Assembly: GCA_026785985.1 (NCBI GenBank)
Contig: JAJAYX010000078.1
Coordinates: 1-6,505 of the forward strand
DNA length: 6,505 nucleotides
DNA from: Rudanella sp.
Lineage (GTDB): Bacteria > Bacteroidota > Bacteroidia > Cytophagales > Spirosomataceae
Direction of reading: 5' to 3'
Numbering within the stretch: the first letter of the stretch is position 1; each line of letters starts with the position of its first letter. The position numbers were made by a program, and so were the translations under genes. The notes under the pieces were generated by a model. That model was given only the letters and a program-made list of their open reading frames with translations. It searched no databases and was not told the origin of the DNA. Below, in pieces: positions 1 through 6,505 of this stretch.

Positions 1-2
1 CG

Positions 3-1580
3 CGTCAACTGCAAACCCCACGCCTCGAACTGCGCTAGAAATTGCTGTACCGTGCCCTCGAAACTATTTTAAACGAGAACCGGATCTACCGCAAAATCGA
101 GGAATGCGAAACCTTCGAGGCCGTCATCAGCACTATCGACAAAGCTCTCTACAAATTCCGCAAAGAGTTTTACCGGGAAATTACGGAAGATGATATTCTG
201 CGGCTAACCGAGATTAAGATCAAACGCATCTCGAAATACGACACGTTTAAAGCCGATGAGTTGATGCGTAAACTGGAACAGGAACTGGCCGAGGCTGAAA
301 CTAATCTCGCCAACCTGACCAACTATGCCATTGCCTATTAAAAACACCTCCAGAAGAAATACGGCAAAGGGCGCGACCGGCTGACCGTGATTCGGGCATT
401 CAACACCATTTCGGCCAATGTGGTGGCGGCTGCCAACCAAAAACTATACGTGGATCGGGAAGGCGGCTTTGTGGGCTACGGTCTCAAAAAAGACGAATTC
501 CTCAGCGATTGCTCCGACATCGACGATGTGATTATCTTCCGGCGCGACGGCAAGTGCATGGTAGTCAAGGTACAGGAGAAAATCTTTGTCGGCAAGGACA
601 TCATCTATTGTTCGGTATTCAAGAAAAACGACGAACGCAAGGTCTATAACCTGATCTATCTGGATGCCAAGTCGGGCATTTCGATGGCCAAACGGCTCGC
701 CGTGACTGGTGTTACCCGCGACAAGGAATATGACCTGACGCTGGGAAACCCCAAATCGAAAATTACCTATTTCACGGCCAACGACAATGGCGAGGCCGAA
801 GTGGTGACCATTAATCTGACCGCCCAAAGTTCGGCGAAGGTGAAACAGTTCGATTTTGATTTTGCCACGATTGGCGTAAAAAACCGGTCGGCGCAAGGCA
901 ATATTCTTACCAGGTACCCGGTGCGGAAAATCACACAGAAAACGGCTGGCACCTCCACCCTCGGCGGGGTCGACATTTGGTATGACGATCACCTCGGTCG
1001 GCTGAATCGCGACGAACGCGGACGATCCCTGGGGAAATTTGAAGCTAAAGACCTCATTTTTGCCGTATATAAGTCGGGGGAATATGAGCTAACCAGTTTC
1101 GACCTGCCCACCCGTTGTGAACCAAATGACCCGCTGGTGCTGAGTAAATTTGAACCTGAACCCGTTTTATCGGCAGTATATTACGAAGCCAATCAGAAAC
1201 TCTGGTATGTGAAACGGTTCAAGATCGAAACGACTTCGATAGACAAAAAGTTTAGCTTTATTGGCGAAACCAAAGGGTCTAAGTTACTGGCTGTCACGGC
1301 TGATCAGCACCCACGAATTGAGATTTCGCATCTGGTGAAAGATAAGGGGCCTATCGAGAAAATGGTTCTCGAACCGGCGGGTTTCATTGATATTCGCGGT
1401 TGGAAGGCGCTGGGCAACAAATTGCCATTCGTGCGCGTGAAGGATGTTAAGTTGTTACCGCCCAAGCAGCCCAACGTACCGACAAATGGAGCCGAAGCCG
1501 CGAAAGTGGGCATTAGTACAAAATCAAAAGAGTTAGAAACCGCTATAGTCCCCGCAGAGACACAATTAGGTTTGATCTAA
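3..1580 (+). CDS. parC: DNA topoisomerase IV subunit A, C-terminal part, interrupted by two in-frame stops
   Basis: ParC is the DNA-cleaving and DNA-wrapping subunit of topoisomerase IV, which with ParE unlinks daughter chromosomes. About 525 codons are visible, open to the left. The breakage-reunion domain with the catalytic tyrosine lies outside the window. Visible parts are the end of the coiled-coil/C-gate region (ENRIYRKIEE near base 75, FYREITEDDILRLTEIKIKR from base 168) and then the C-terminal beta-pinwheel, starting near YVDREGGFVGYGLKK and including GVKNRSAQGNILTRYPVRKI and KTAGTSTLGGVDIWYD. The last pattern is that of Bacteroidota ParC rather than GyrA, and I see no GyrA box. The frame is broken by TAG at 36-38, where a Glu is expected, and TAA at 339-341, where an aromatic residue is expected before KHLQKKYGKGRDR. 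Family homology continues in the same frame across both. An automatic call may start at GTG 387, but this is not a real start. The tail after about base 1460 is low-complexity and lineage-specific. The next gene starts 4 bases downstream. Confidence 0.9.
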
Positions 1581-1584
1581 GCTA

Positions 1585-2289
1585 ATGAATTCGAGCGTGT
1601 ATACAACCAACCACAGCGACAACGCACCGTCACGTCGACCATTTTCAGTGGTCGTGGTGAAACGCATGGTCAAGGGCGTAATTGCCCTTGGCTTTGGCGG
1701 TGTGGTGGTTGTGCTGCTCTGCAATTGGTGGGTGGTCCGAAGCACCCGCAATCAGATTTACTTCGATATTGACCGGCTACCATCCAACGATGTTGCCCTC
1801 GTGTTGGGGACAAGCAAATTTGTACGGAGCGGCAAAGAGAATCTGTTTTTTAAGTACCGCATGGAAGCCACAGCCCGGCTTTGGAAAGAAGGCAAAATCA
1901 AATACATCATCCTAAGCGGCAACAACGATTCGGAATATTATAATGAACCAATGGACATGCAAAAGGCATTGCTCAAACTCGGCGTTCCGCAAGACATAAT
2001 GACCTTAGATTACGCTGGTTTCCGCACCTTCGATTCGGTCGTGCGCTGCAAAGAGGTGTTTAATCAGGACAAGATCACGATTGTTTCCCAGAATTTTCAT
2101 AACGCCCGCGCTCTATACATTGGTAATCACGAGGGTATCGAAGCCATTGCGTTTTCGGCTCAGGATGTGCCGGATGGCTACTCCTTCCGCACCCTCCTCC
2201 GCGAATACATGGCCCGCCCCTACGCCATGCTCGACGTATACTTGATTCGCCCCGAACCGGAAAAGGGAAATTGGATGAAAGGCCGGTAA
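1585..2289 (+). CDS. SanA/YdcF-like DUF218 membrane-anchored protein
   Basis: This 234-residue protein has a basic N-terminus, one membrane segment at about residues 31-51 (VIALGFGGVVVVLLCNWWVV) and a DUF218 domain facing outward. Family signatures are VLGTSK at 73-78, FKYRMEA ending at 95, LSGNND at 110-115 followed by YNEP at 119-122, DYAGFRTFDSVVR at 142-154 and SQNFHNARA at 168-176. These match the E. coli SanA (vancomycin high-temperature exclusion) branch of the YdcF superfamily. SanA is linked to envelope barrier function and its biochemical activity is not firmly settled, so I assign envelope integrity only. The length is normal for the family. The first ATG lies 4 bases after the parC stop, suggesting co-transcription. 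A second ATG at 1666 (residue 28), just before the membrane segment, would give a more usual short N-terminus and is a credible alternative start. Confidence 0.88.
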   Translation: MNSSVYTTNHSDNAPSRRPFSVVVVKRMVKGVIALGFGGVVVVLLCNWWVVRSTRNQIYFDIDRLPSNDVALVLGTSKFVRSGKENLFFKYRMEATARLWKEGKIKYIILSGNNDSEYYNEPMDMQKALLKLGVPQDIMTLDYAGFRTFDSVVRCKEVFNQDKITIVSQNFHNARALYIGNHEGIEAIAFSAQDVPDGYSFRTLLREYMARPYAMLDVYLIRPEPEKGNWMKGR

Positions 2290-2293
2290 GGTG

Positions 2294-2412
2294 TCAGTCG
2301 GCGAGACCAGTCAGGTAAATAACCGGATCGAAAATGAGCAGATTGCCTGTTTCATCGACCACCACATTGCTTTGTGGTAGTCGTTCAATTCAATGTCCTG
2401 CATCTTCTTCAT
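2294..2412 (-). pseudogene. Possible frameshifted C-terminal remnant with a kinase-like catalytic loop
   Basis: Reading the minus strand, one frame gives DIELNDYHKA (2397 down to 2368). The next frame continues with NVVVDETGNLLIFDP and VIYLTGLAD, ending in TGA at 2296-2294. Joined, they read as LNDxHKAN-VVVDETGNLLIFDPVIY. This resembles the His...Asn...Asp arrangement of a protein-kinase-fold catalytic loop and metal-binding Asp, as in small Bacteroidota/phage proteins with a DLHxxNV-xxD-xGN-xxxIDP pattern. No start or upstream kinase lobe is visible: the DIELNDYHKA frame runs back only to a TAG at 2472-2470. It sits tail to tail with the sanA-like gene, 4 bases apart. The frame joining and the resemblance are my inference from a very short stretch. 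The alternative is plain non-coding sequence. Confidence 0.35.
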
Positions 2413-2425
2413 GCGGCAAGGGGTT

Positions 2426-2477
2426 TTGCGTAGGTATAGGTAACAGAATGCGGGAAAGTTTCTGATACCCTACGCAA
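2426..2477. repeat. 52-base imperfect palindrome (long hairpin)
   Basis: The left arm TTGCGTAGGTAT (2426-2437) pairs with the right arm ATACCCTACGCAA (2465-2477) with a single bulged base. Inside, CAGAA (2444-2448) pairs with TTCTG (2460-2464), leaving an 11-base loop and a 6-base one-sided bulge. The right arm contains the stop codon (2472-2470) of the TrpF-like remnant, so the hairpin would form at the 3' end of its minus-strand transcript. No T-run follows on either strand, so a classical intrinsic terminator is not supported. It could be a terminator-like or mRNA-stabilising hairpin, a dispersed palindromic repeat, or a mobile-element end. Confidence 0.6.
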
Positions 2478-2758
2478 TTGCGCGAACCACGTCAAAAAAC
2501 GCCCGTAACTTCTCCGTATCCAATTGCCCGTTCGTCCAAACACCGTTGCAACTGTTCAGGCTAAAGGGTCGGACGGTGTCGATGGCTTCGCGGGGTGGAG
2601 GGGTAAATACTGACCACGGCAGCGGCCACGGCATCATCGGCTACACCCGGTTCGCTGGGCACGGGGCCAACCAAACCGAGGGTGTTGGCCCCGGCCTGAA
2701 TGGCCATTTTCGCTTCGGCTAAACTACTGACGCAGCACACTTTAACACGATTTCGCAT
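2470..2758 (-). pseudogene. Phosphoribosylanthranilate isomerase-like gene with internal deletion and frameshift
   Basis: The N-terminal part starts at ATG 2758-2756 (an in-frame ATG also exists at 2794) and reads MRNRVKVCCVSSLAEAKMAI, then QAGANTLGLVGPVPSEPGV and DDAVAAAVVSI. This is the beta-1/alpha-1 start of the TrpF TIM barrel, with the Lys-Val-Cys-Cys catalytic-strand motif as in COG0135 proteins. Near 2600-2608 the homology jumps, in a different frame, to the family C-terminus: PREAIDTVRPFSLNSCNGVW, then TNGQLDTEKLRAFFDVVRAIA and TAG at 2472-2470. This corresponds to the usual DxxSGVExxG-like phosphate-binding end. About 50 N-terminal and 40 C-terminal codons remain of a family that is normally about 200-220 residues, so roughly 110-130 codons are missing. 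The unshifted N-terminal frame runs to a stop at 2563-2561. A full-length version would catalyse the Amadori rearrangement of phosphoribosylanthranilate in tryptophan synthesis, or be a paralogue; this copy cannot fold as a barrel. Confidence 0.75.
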
Positions 2759-2759
2759 G

Positions 2760-2800
2760 GGCTTTTTACCATTTTTTGGCGCAAAATACCCCAAAAAGCC
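2760..2800. promoter_or_regulatory. Inverted repeats in the divergent gap before the MFS gene
   Basis: GGCTTTTT (2760-2767) is repeated inverted as AAAAAGCC (2793-2800). A nested alternative pairs TTTTTGG (2773-2779) with CCAAAAA (2791-2797). The two share the right-hand A-run, so only one can form at a time. The block sits just upstream of the MFS start at 2813 and next to the TrpF-like remnant start at 2758, where divergent promoters or an operator would be expected. I do not see a convincing Bacteroidota TTTG / TAnnTTTG promoter pair, so the regulatory role is inferred from symmetry and position. Confidence 0.3.
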
Positions 2801-2812
2801 GTTAATTCGTAC

Positions 2813-4051
2813 ATGGCTGATACCTACGCATCGCTCCGCATCCCCGATTTTCGCTATTACGTGATGAATAGCTTCCTGATTACGGCTACCCTGCTAATTC
2901 AGGAAGTGTTGCTGGGTTACGAACTCTATAAACTTACCCACGACCCGCTGGCCCTCGGTTTGGTGGGGCTGGCCGAGGCTGTTCCGTTCATTTTGCTCTC
3001 GCTCTTCGGGGGCCACCTCGCCGACCGGCGCGACAAAAAACGCATTCTCCAAATCAGTTTGCTGGTCATCATGCTGGGGTCGGTGGTGTTGTATCTGGCG
3101 TTCCAGCCCGCGCTCGAAGTCAAGCTAACCTTCACCGGTCGGCTCCTTCTGATCTATGGCGTGCTGATGCTGATTGGCACGGCCAAAGGGTTTTACTCCC
3201 CGGCGAGTTCATCGCTGAAACCGTTCCTGGTGCCGCGCGAACTATACCCCAACTCATCCACCTGGAGTAGTTCGTTCTGGCAGGCGGGGGCCATTGTGGG
3301 GCCGGGCGTGGCCGGTTTTCTGTATAGTTTGCTGGGTTTAGACAACGCTCTGCTGGTGGTAATCGGCTTGTTTGGCGTTTGCTTTTTGCTGCTATCACTA
3401 ATAACCAATAAGCCTGTTGTCGTGAATGAGAACGAGACCCCGCTGGGCTTTTGGGACAGCCTGAAAGAGGGATTTCGGTTTGTGTTCAACACCAAAATCG
3501 TGTTCTATTCCATCTCGCTCGATTTGTTTTCGGTATTGTTTGGGGGTATGGTGGCCATTTTGCCGGTCTTCGCCGAAGATATCCTTAAAGTCGGGGCCGA
3601 AGGGTTGGGTTTTTTGCGGGCTGCCCCGGCTGTCGGAGCCGTGCTGACCATGCTGTTTATGGCTCGAAACCCACCGACCCACAATGCCTGGCGCAACATG
3701 CTATTGGCCGTTGTGGGTTTCGGCGTGGCTACATTGATCTTTGCCTCATCGACTAATTTCTACCTCTCGCTGGCCATGTTATTCCTCACCGGAGCCTTCG
3801 ACAGTGTGAGCGTGATTATCCGCCAAACAGTGCTGCAAATTTTCCCACCCGACCACATGCGGGGCCGCGTAGCTGCTGTAAACGGCATTTTCGTCAGTTC
3901 GTCCAACGAAATTGGCGCGTTCGAGTCGGGGTTGGCGGCCCGTTTGTTTGGCACTGTCCCCTCGGTCATGTTGGGTGGCGTGGTCACGCTGGGCGTTGTA
4001 GCCTATGTGTATGCAAAGTCGAAAGAATTGTTTTCTATACGGCTATCCTAA
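2813..4051 (+). CDS. MFS transporter, EntS-like (MFS_3 family)
   Basis: This is an inner-membrane proton-driven exporter of the major facilitator superfamily, 412 residues, the normal length for 12 membrane helices. It opens with a short cytoplasmic SLRIPDFRYYV stretch typical of EntS/YbdA-like transporters, followed by helix 1. The loop between helices 2 and 3 carries MFS motif A, GGHLADRRDKKR, at 66-77. A helix-rich N-half ends near residue 200. The central loop is VVVNENETPLGFWDSLKEGF, and the C-half includes the conserved cytoplasmic PPDHMRGRVAAVNGIF near 345-360. EntS exports enterobactin, but close relatives in Bacteroidota have no known substrate and no siderophore genes are nearby, so the substrate is left open. 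The ATG at 2813 fits the family N-terminus. It is divergent from the TrpF-like remnant and followed after 5 bases by the helicase, suggesting one transcript. Confidence 0.9.
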   Translation: MADTYASLRIPDFRYYVMNSFLITATLLIQEVLLGYELYKLTHDPLALGLVGLAEAVPFILLSLFGGHLADRRDKKRILQISLLVIMLGSVVLYLAFQPALEVKLTFTGRLLLIYGVLMLIGTAKGFYSPASSSLKPFLVPRELYPNSSTWSSSFWQAGAIVGPGVAGFLYSLLGLDNALLVVIGLFGVCFLLLSLITNKPVVVNENETPLGFWDSLKEGFRFVFNTKIVFYSISLDLFSVLFGGMVAILPVFAEDILKVGAEGLGFLRAAPAVGAVLTMLFMARNPPTHNAWRNMLLAVVGFGVATLIFASSTNFYLSLAMLFLTGAFDSVSVIIRQTVLQIFPPDHMRGRVAAVNGIFVSSSNEIGAFESGLAARLFGTVPSVMLGGVVTLGVVAYVYAKSKELFSIRLS

Positions 4052-4056
4052 TCCCC

Positions 4057-6417
4057 ATGTTCTCCATCTACAGTTCCTCCGCCGGGTCGGGCAAGACCTA
4101 TACCCTAACCAAAGAATACTTGAAACTGGCCCTGAAACCGGGCGAGCAATCTTCGTATTATCGGCATATTCTGGCGGTGACATTTACGAATGCGGCCGCC
4201 AACGAGATGAAAAGCCGCATTCTGGAGCAACTACAGGCCATTATCCGGCAAGACCCCGGCTCCATGCTCGATGTGCTGACGGCAGAACTGAGCAGTTTTG
4301 CCATTGGCTCCGATGCCCACACCATCGAAAAAGACCGGGTCTCGAAGCGGGCCAAAGAGGTGTTCCGCTCCATTTTGCACGGCTACTCTGATTTTTCGGT
4401 GACGACCATCGACAGTTTCACCCAGCGGGTGGTTATGGCTTTTACGGATGAACTGGGTTTACCCTATTCGTTTGAAGTGGAAATGGACACGGAGGCCGTG
4501 CTGGAATTAGCCGTGGATAACCTCATCGAAAAGGCCGGGGGCGACCAAATGGAGGAAATCACCGAGGTGCTGAAACAATATTACCGCGAAACTGCCGCCG
4601 AGGGCGAAAGCTGGAATAACCTGCCCGATGCCCTCCGCAAATTCGGCAATCACCTCACCTCCGACCAACACTACGATGCCGTGCAGGGGGTGCAGGAACT
4701 AACTCCCACCGCCATTCGCTCCATGCGGGACCGGATGCTGAACTACGCTAAAGAAGTTGAACACGAGGTGATTGAAGCAGGTAAGTCAGCCTGGCAAGCC
4801 ATCACCCAAAGCGGTTTATCGGAAGCCGATTTCACCTTCGGCAAGTCGGGTGTGGGTGGTTATATTCAGGCCATTGCCAATGGGGAGTGGCGCAAGGATG
4901 CGGGCAAACGGGTGAGCGAAGCTATCGGCAGCGATGCCTGGTATGGCAAAAAAACCCCCGGCCCGGTGCAGAGCCTGATCGACGGAATGGCCGACCATTT
5001 GCGCGAGTGCCTCGTTCGGATTCAGACCATTCGCGAGGAACGACTGAGCCAGGTGGTGCTGTTTGAATGCCTGACTCCGCACCTGCAAAAGCTGGCCTTG
5101 TTGAAACAGATACGGGTGGAATTCGATGACCTGCTCAGGAAAGATGGGCGGGTGCATATTTCGGAGTTTAACAAGCGGATTCTGAGCATTGTAGCTACTG
5201 AACCGGTACCTTTTCTGTACGAGCGGCTCGGCACCAAATACCACCATATTCTGATCGACGAGTTTCAGGATACGTCTAAACTGCAATTTGCCAACCTGCT
5301 CCCCCTGCTCGAAAACGCGCTGGCTGCCGGGCATTTTAACCTCGCCGTGGGCGATGGCAAACAGGCTATTTATCGGTTCCGGGGGGGCGACATGGATCAG
5401 ATTGTGGCCCTGCACCGCAAAGATTTGCCCGCCCTGCAAAAGGCTCATAACCCGGAATCGTTCACCGCCGAGCGCATTGGTATGCTGGAAAAACACCTGA
5501 ACGACGAAGTTTTGGATACCAACTGGCGCAGTGCCGAACCCATTGTTTACTTCAATAATCAGTTTTTCGAGTTTGCCGCCCGCCGGTTCGAGTCGGCGCA
5601 CGGCAAAATTGCGGATGTATTCGATACGGCCAAGCAATTTCATCAGCAACCATCTCCCAAAGCGCGGAAAGTGGGCCATGTGCAGATCGACTTTGTCCGC
5701 AAACCCGACGGGGCCACCGATCTCAGCGACGATGTCACCGACCTCACGGGCGTGATGCTCCTGAAAACCATCGAGCATCTGGAACAGGCGATGGCCGATG
5801 GCTATCAGTATCGCGACATTGCCATTTTATGCCGCAAAAAAGATCAGGCCAAAGCACTCGCCAACGAGCTGAATGCACGGGGCATTCCGCTGGTTTCGGC
5901 TGATTCGCTGTCGTTACAATACGCTGATTCGGTGCGACTTGTGGTGACGCTGATGCAAGTATTGATGCGCCCCGACCAGGTGTTGCTACGCTACGAAATG
6001 CTGTATCTCTACAGCCGCGTGGTGCGGGGCCTGCTGCCCGACGAATCGCTCACGGTGGAGTTGCGCGAGGTGGCCGAATCTACGGATACTGAGGCCATTT
6101 ATGGGTATCTCCAGAGTTTCGGTCACGCCCTCGACCCGCACGCGCTCCGGCAGTTGAATGCCTACGAACTGGGCGAAAAGCTGATGTACCAATTCGGGCT
6201 GTTCGACCGGGCCGACGACGCGCCGTTTCTGTACCGTTTCCTGGATGAAGTGCTGACGTTCAGCCACAAACAGAGCGGCCACTTAGCCGATTTCCTGTTG
6301 TATTGGGCCAACGCCCAGAAGAAGGTGTCAGTGGGCGAATCGGCCAATATGAACGCTGTAAGCATCCAGACCATCCACAAATCGAAGGGCTTGGAATACC
6401 CGGTCGTGGTTTTTTAG
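4057..6417 (+). CDS. UvrD/AddA-like helicase (RecB family), truncated after motif V
   Basis: This is a superfamily 1A DNA helicase of the AddA/RecB type, expected to unwind broken DNA ends for recombination with a PD-(D/E)XK nuclease partner. Helicase motifs in order are Walker A AGSGKT (9-14), Ia TFTNAAANEMK (42-52), Ib TIDSFTQ (117-123), II/Walker B DEFQD (401-405), III GDGKQAIYRFRGGD (432-445), IV NWRS (489-492), the 2A-domain strand YRDIAILCR (585-593), and V IQTIHKSKGLEYP (770-782). The large insert between Ib and II (about 130-380) is the usual 1B region of this family. The reading frame ends in TAG at 6415-6417, three residues after the VV of motif V. Motif VI (VALTRA-like, with the arginine finger) and any C-terminal nuclease domain are absent, although relatives run to about 1000-1100 residues. 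The ATG 5 bases after the MFS stop matches the family N-terminus. As written the product could not hydrolyse ATP normally. Confidence 0.92.
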   Translation: MFSIYSSSAGSGKTYTLTKEYLKLALKPGEQSSYYRHILAVTFTNAAANEMKSRILEQLQAIIRQDPGSMLDVLTAELSSFAIGSDAHTIEKDRVSKRAKEVFRSILHGYSDFSVTTIDSFTQRVVMAFTDELGLPYSFEVEMDTEAVLELAVDNLIEKAGGDQMEEITEVLKQYYRETAAEGESWNNLPDALRKFGNHLTSDQHYDAVQGVQELTPTAIRSMRDRMLNYAKEVEHEVIEAGKSAWQAITQSGLSEADFTFGKSGVGGYIQAIANGEWRKDAGKRVSEAIGSDAWYGKKTPGPVQSLIDGMADHLRECLVRIQTIREERLSQVVLFECLTPHLQKLALLKQIRVEFDDLLRKDGRVHISEFNKRILSIVATEPVPFLYERLGTKYHHILIDEFQDTSKLQFANLLPLLENALAAGHFNLAVGDGKQAIYRFRGGDMDQIVALHRKDLPALQKAHNPESFTAERIGMLEKHLNDEVLDTNWRSAEPIVYFNNQFFEFAARRFESAHGKIADVFDTAKQFHQQPSPKARKVGHVQIDFVRKPDGATDLSDDVTDLTGVMLLKTIEHLEQAMADGYQYRDIAILCRKKDQAKALANELNARGIPLVSADSLSLQYADSVRLVVTLMQVLMRPDQVLLRYEMLYLYSRVVRGLLPDESLTVELREVAESTDTEAIYGYLQSFGHALDPHALRQLNAYELGEKLMYQFGLFDRADDAPFLYRFLDEVLTFSHKQSGHLADFLLYWANAQKKVSVGESANMNAVSIQTIHKSKGLEYPVVVF

Positions 6418-6505
6418 TTTTAAGAATTTGGCCAAAAACCCAATGGGCCTAATTTTGTAGAACAATAAACCGGGGGGACCGAGTTTTTATAAACACCAAA
6501 ACGAA
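6418..6505 (+). other. Probable degraded or low-quality continuation of the helicase gene at the window edge
   Basis: In the same frame as the helicase this stretch contains TAA at 6421, 6466 and 6490. Between them, TTT (6418), GAA TTT (6424-6429) and a proline-containing KPNG...VEQ run sit where relatives have P-[FY]-x-[DEN]-W followed by a Pro-containing loop. GC by hand count is about 38 percent, against about 53 percent in the 60 bases at 6301-6360, and homopolymer runs are frequent. I read this as damaged or badly called coding sequence rather than a real intergenic region. No terminator or new gene is visible. Confidence 0.4.

Noticed and set aside
36..341. Programmed stop-codon readthrough or alternative genetic code in parC and the helicase
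   Set aside because: Both TAG and TAA would need reassignment, while sanA-like, MFS and parC end normally in TAA at expected lengths. The odd stops occur only near the window ends.
444..992. 182-codon minus-strand open frame inside parC
   Set aside because: It is antisense to the conserved ParC C-terminal domain and has no family features.
387..1580. A separate gene starting at GTG 387
   Set aside because: The codons upstream (342-386) in the same frame already match ParC (KHLQKKYGKGRDRLT), so this is an arbitrary start after an in-frame stop, not a gene boundary.
2426..2477. Intrinsic transcription terminator
   Set aside because: The stem is strong, but neither strand has a T-run after it (AACCCC on one side, TTGCGCG on the other).
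4005..4391. Plus-strand 128-codon frame bridging the MFS end and helicase start
   Set aside because: It overlaps two genes with clear family homology in their own frames; its translation is basic, low-complexity and unrecognisable.
4816..5778. Long 320-codon minus-strand open frame inside the helicase gene
   Set aside because: It lies antisense to strongly conserved helicase motifs II-IV, its translation shows no recognisable domain, and it fits a codon-bias shadow.
1..6505. CRISPR array, tRNA/rRNA genes, transposase or defence system
   Set aside because: I found no regularly spaced direct repeats, no cloverleaf-like or rRNA-like stretch and no transposase motifs. The helicase belongs to the AddA/RecB repair type and has no defence partners in view.

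Overview
The window looks like a piece of a chromosome from a Bacteroidota bacterium, probably of the Spirosoma-like Cytophagales. The reasons are a topoisomerase IV A subunit of the Bacteroidota type, a RecB/AddA-like UvrD helicase beginning with the phylum-typical SSSAGSGKTYTLTKEYL stretch, moderate GC, and genes lacking clear Shine-Dalgarno sequences. The lineage is my inference from family resemblance; no search was run.

Layout, left to right. Bases 3-1580 (+) hold the C-terminal half of topoisomerase IV subunit A (parC), open at the left edge and carrying two in-frame stops (36-38 and 339-341). A SanA/YdcF-like membrane-anchored DUF218 protein follows after 4 bases (1585-2289, +). Bases 2290-2812 hold no intact gene. 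They contain decayed minus-strand material: a possible frameshifted C-terminal stub with a kinase-like catalytic loop (2294-2412), a 52-base hairpin (2426-2477), and a phosphoribosylanthranilate isomerase (TrpF-like) gene that keeps its N- and C-terminal ends but has lost the middle and its frame (2470-2758). An inverted repeat lies in the divergent gap. An intact MFS exporter of the EntS/MFS_3 type (2813-4051, +) follows, and 5 bases later a UvrD/AddA-like helicase (4057-6417, +). The helicase is cut by a TAG immediately after motif V, and the last 88 bases look like degraded continuation of the same gene.

parC and sanA-like probably form one transcription unit, and the MFS gene and helicase another. 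The likely roles are chromosome decatenation, envelope integrity, small-molecule efflux and double-strand-break processing; I see no single pathway joining them. I found no CRISPR array, tRNA, rRNA, transposase or defence island. The unusual content is gene decay in the 2290-2812 gap and interrupted frames at both ends of the window. The end interruptions are most simply explained as poor sequence at contig edges rather than biology.
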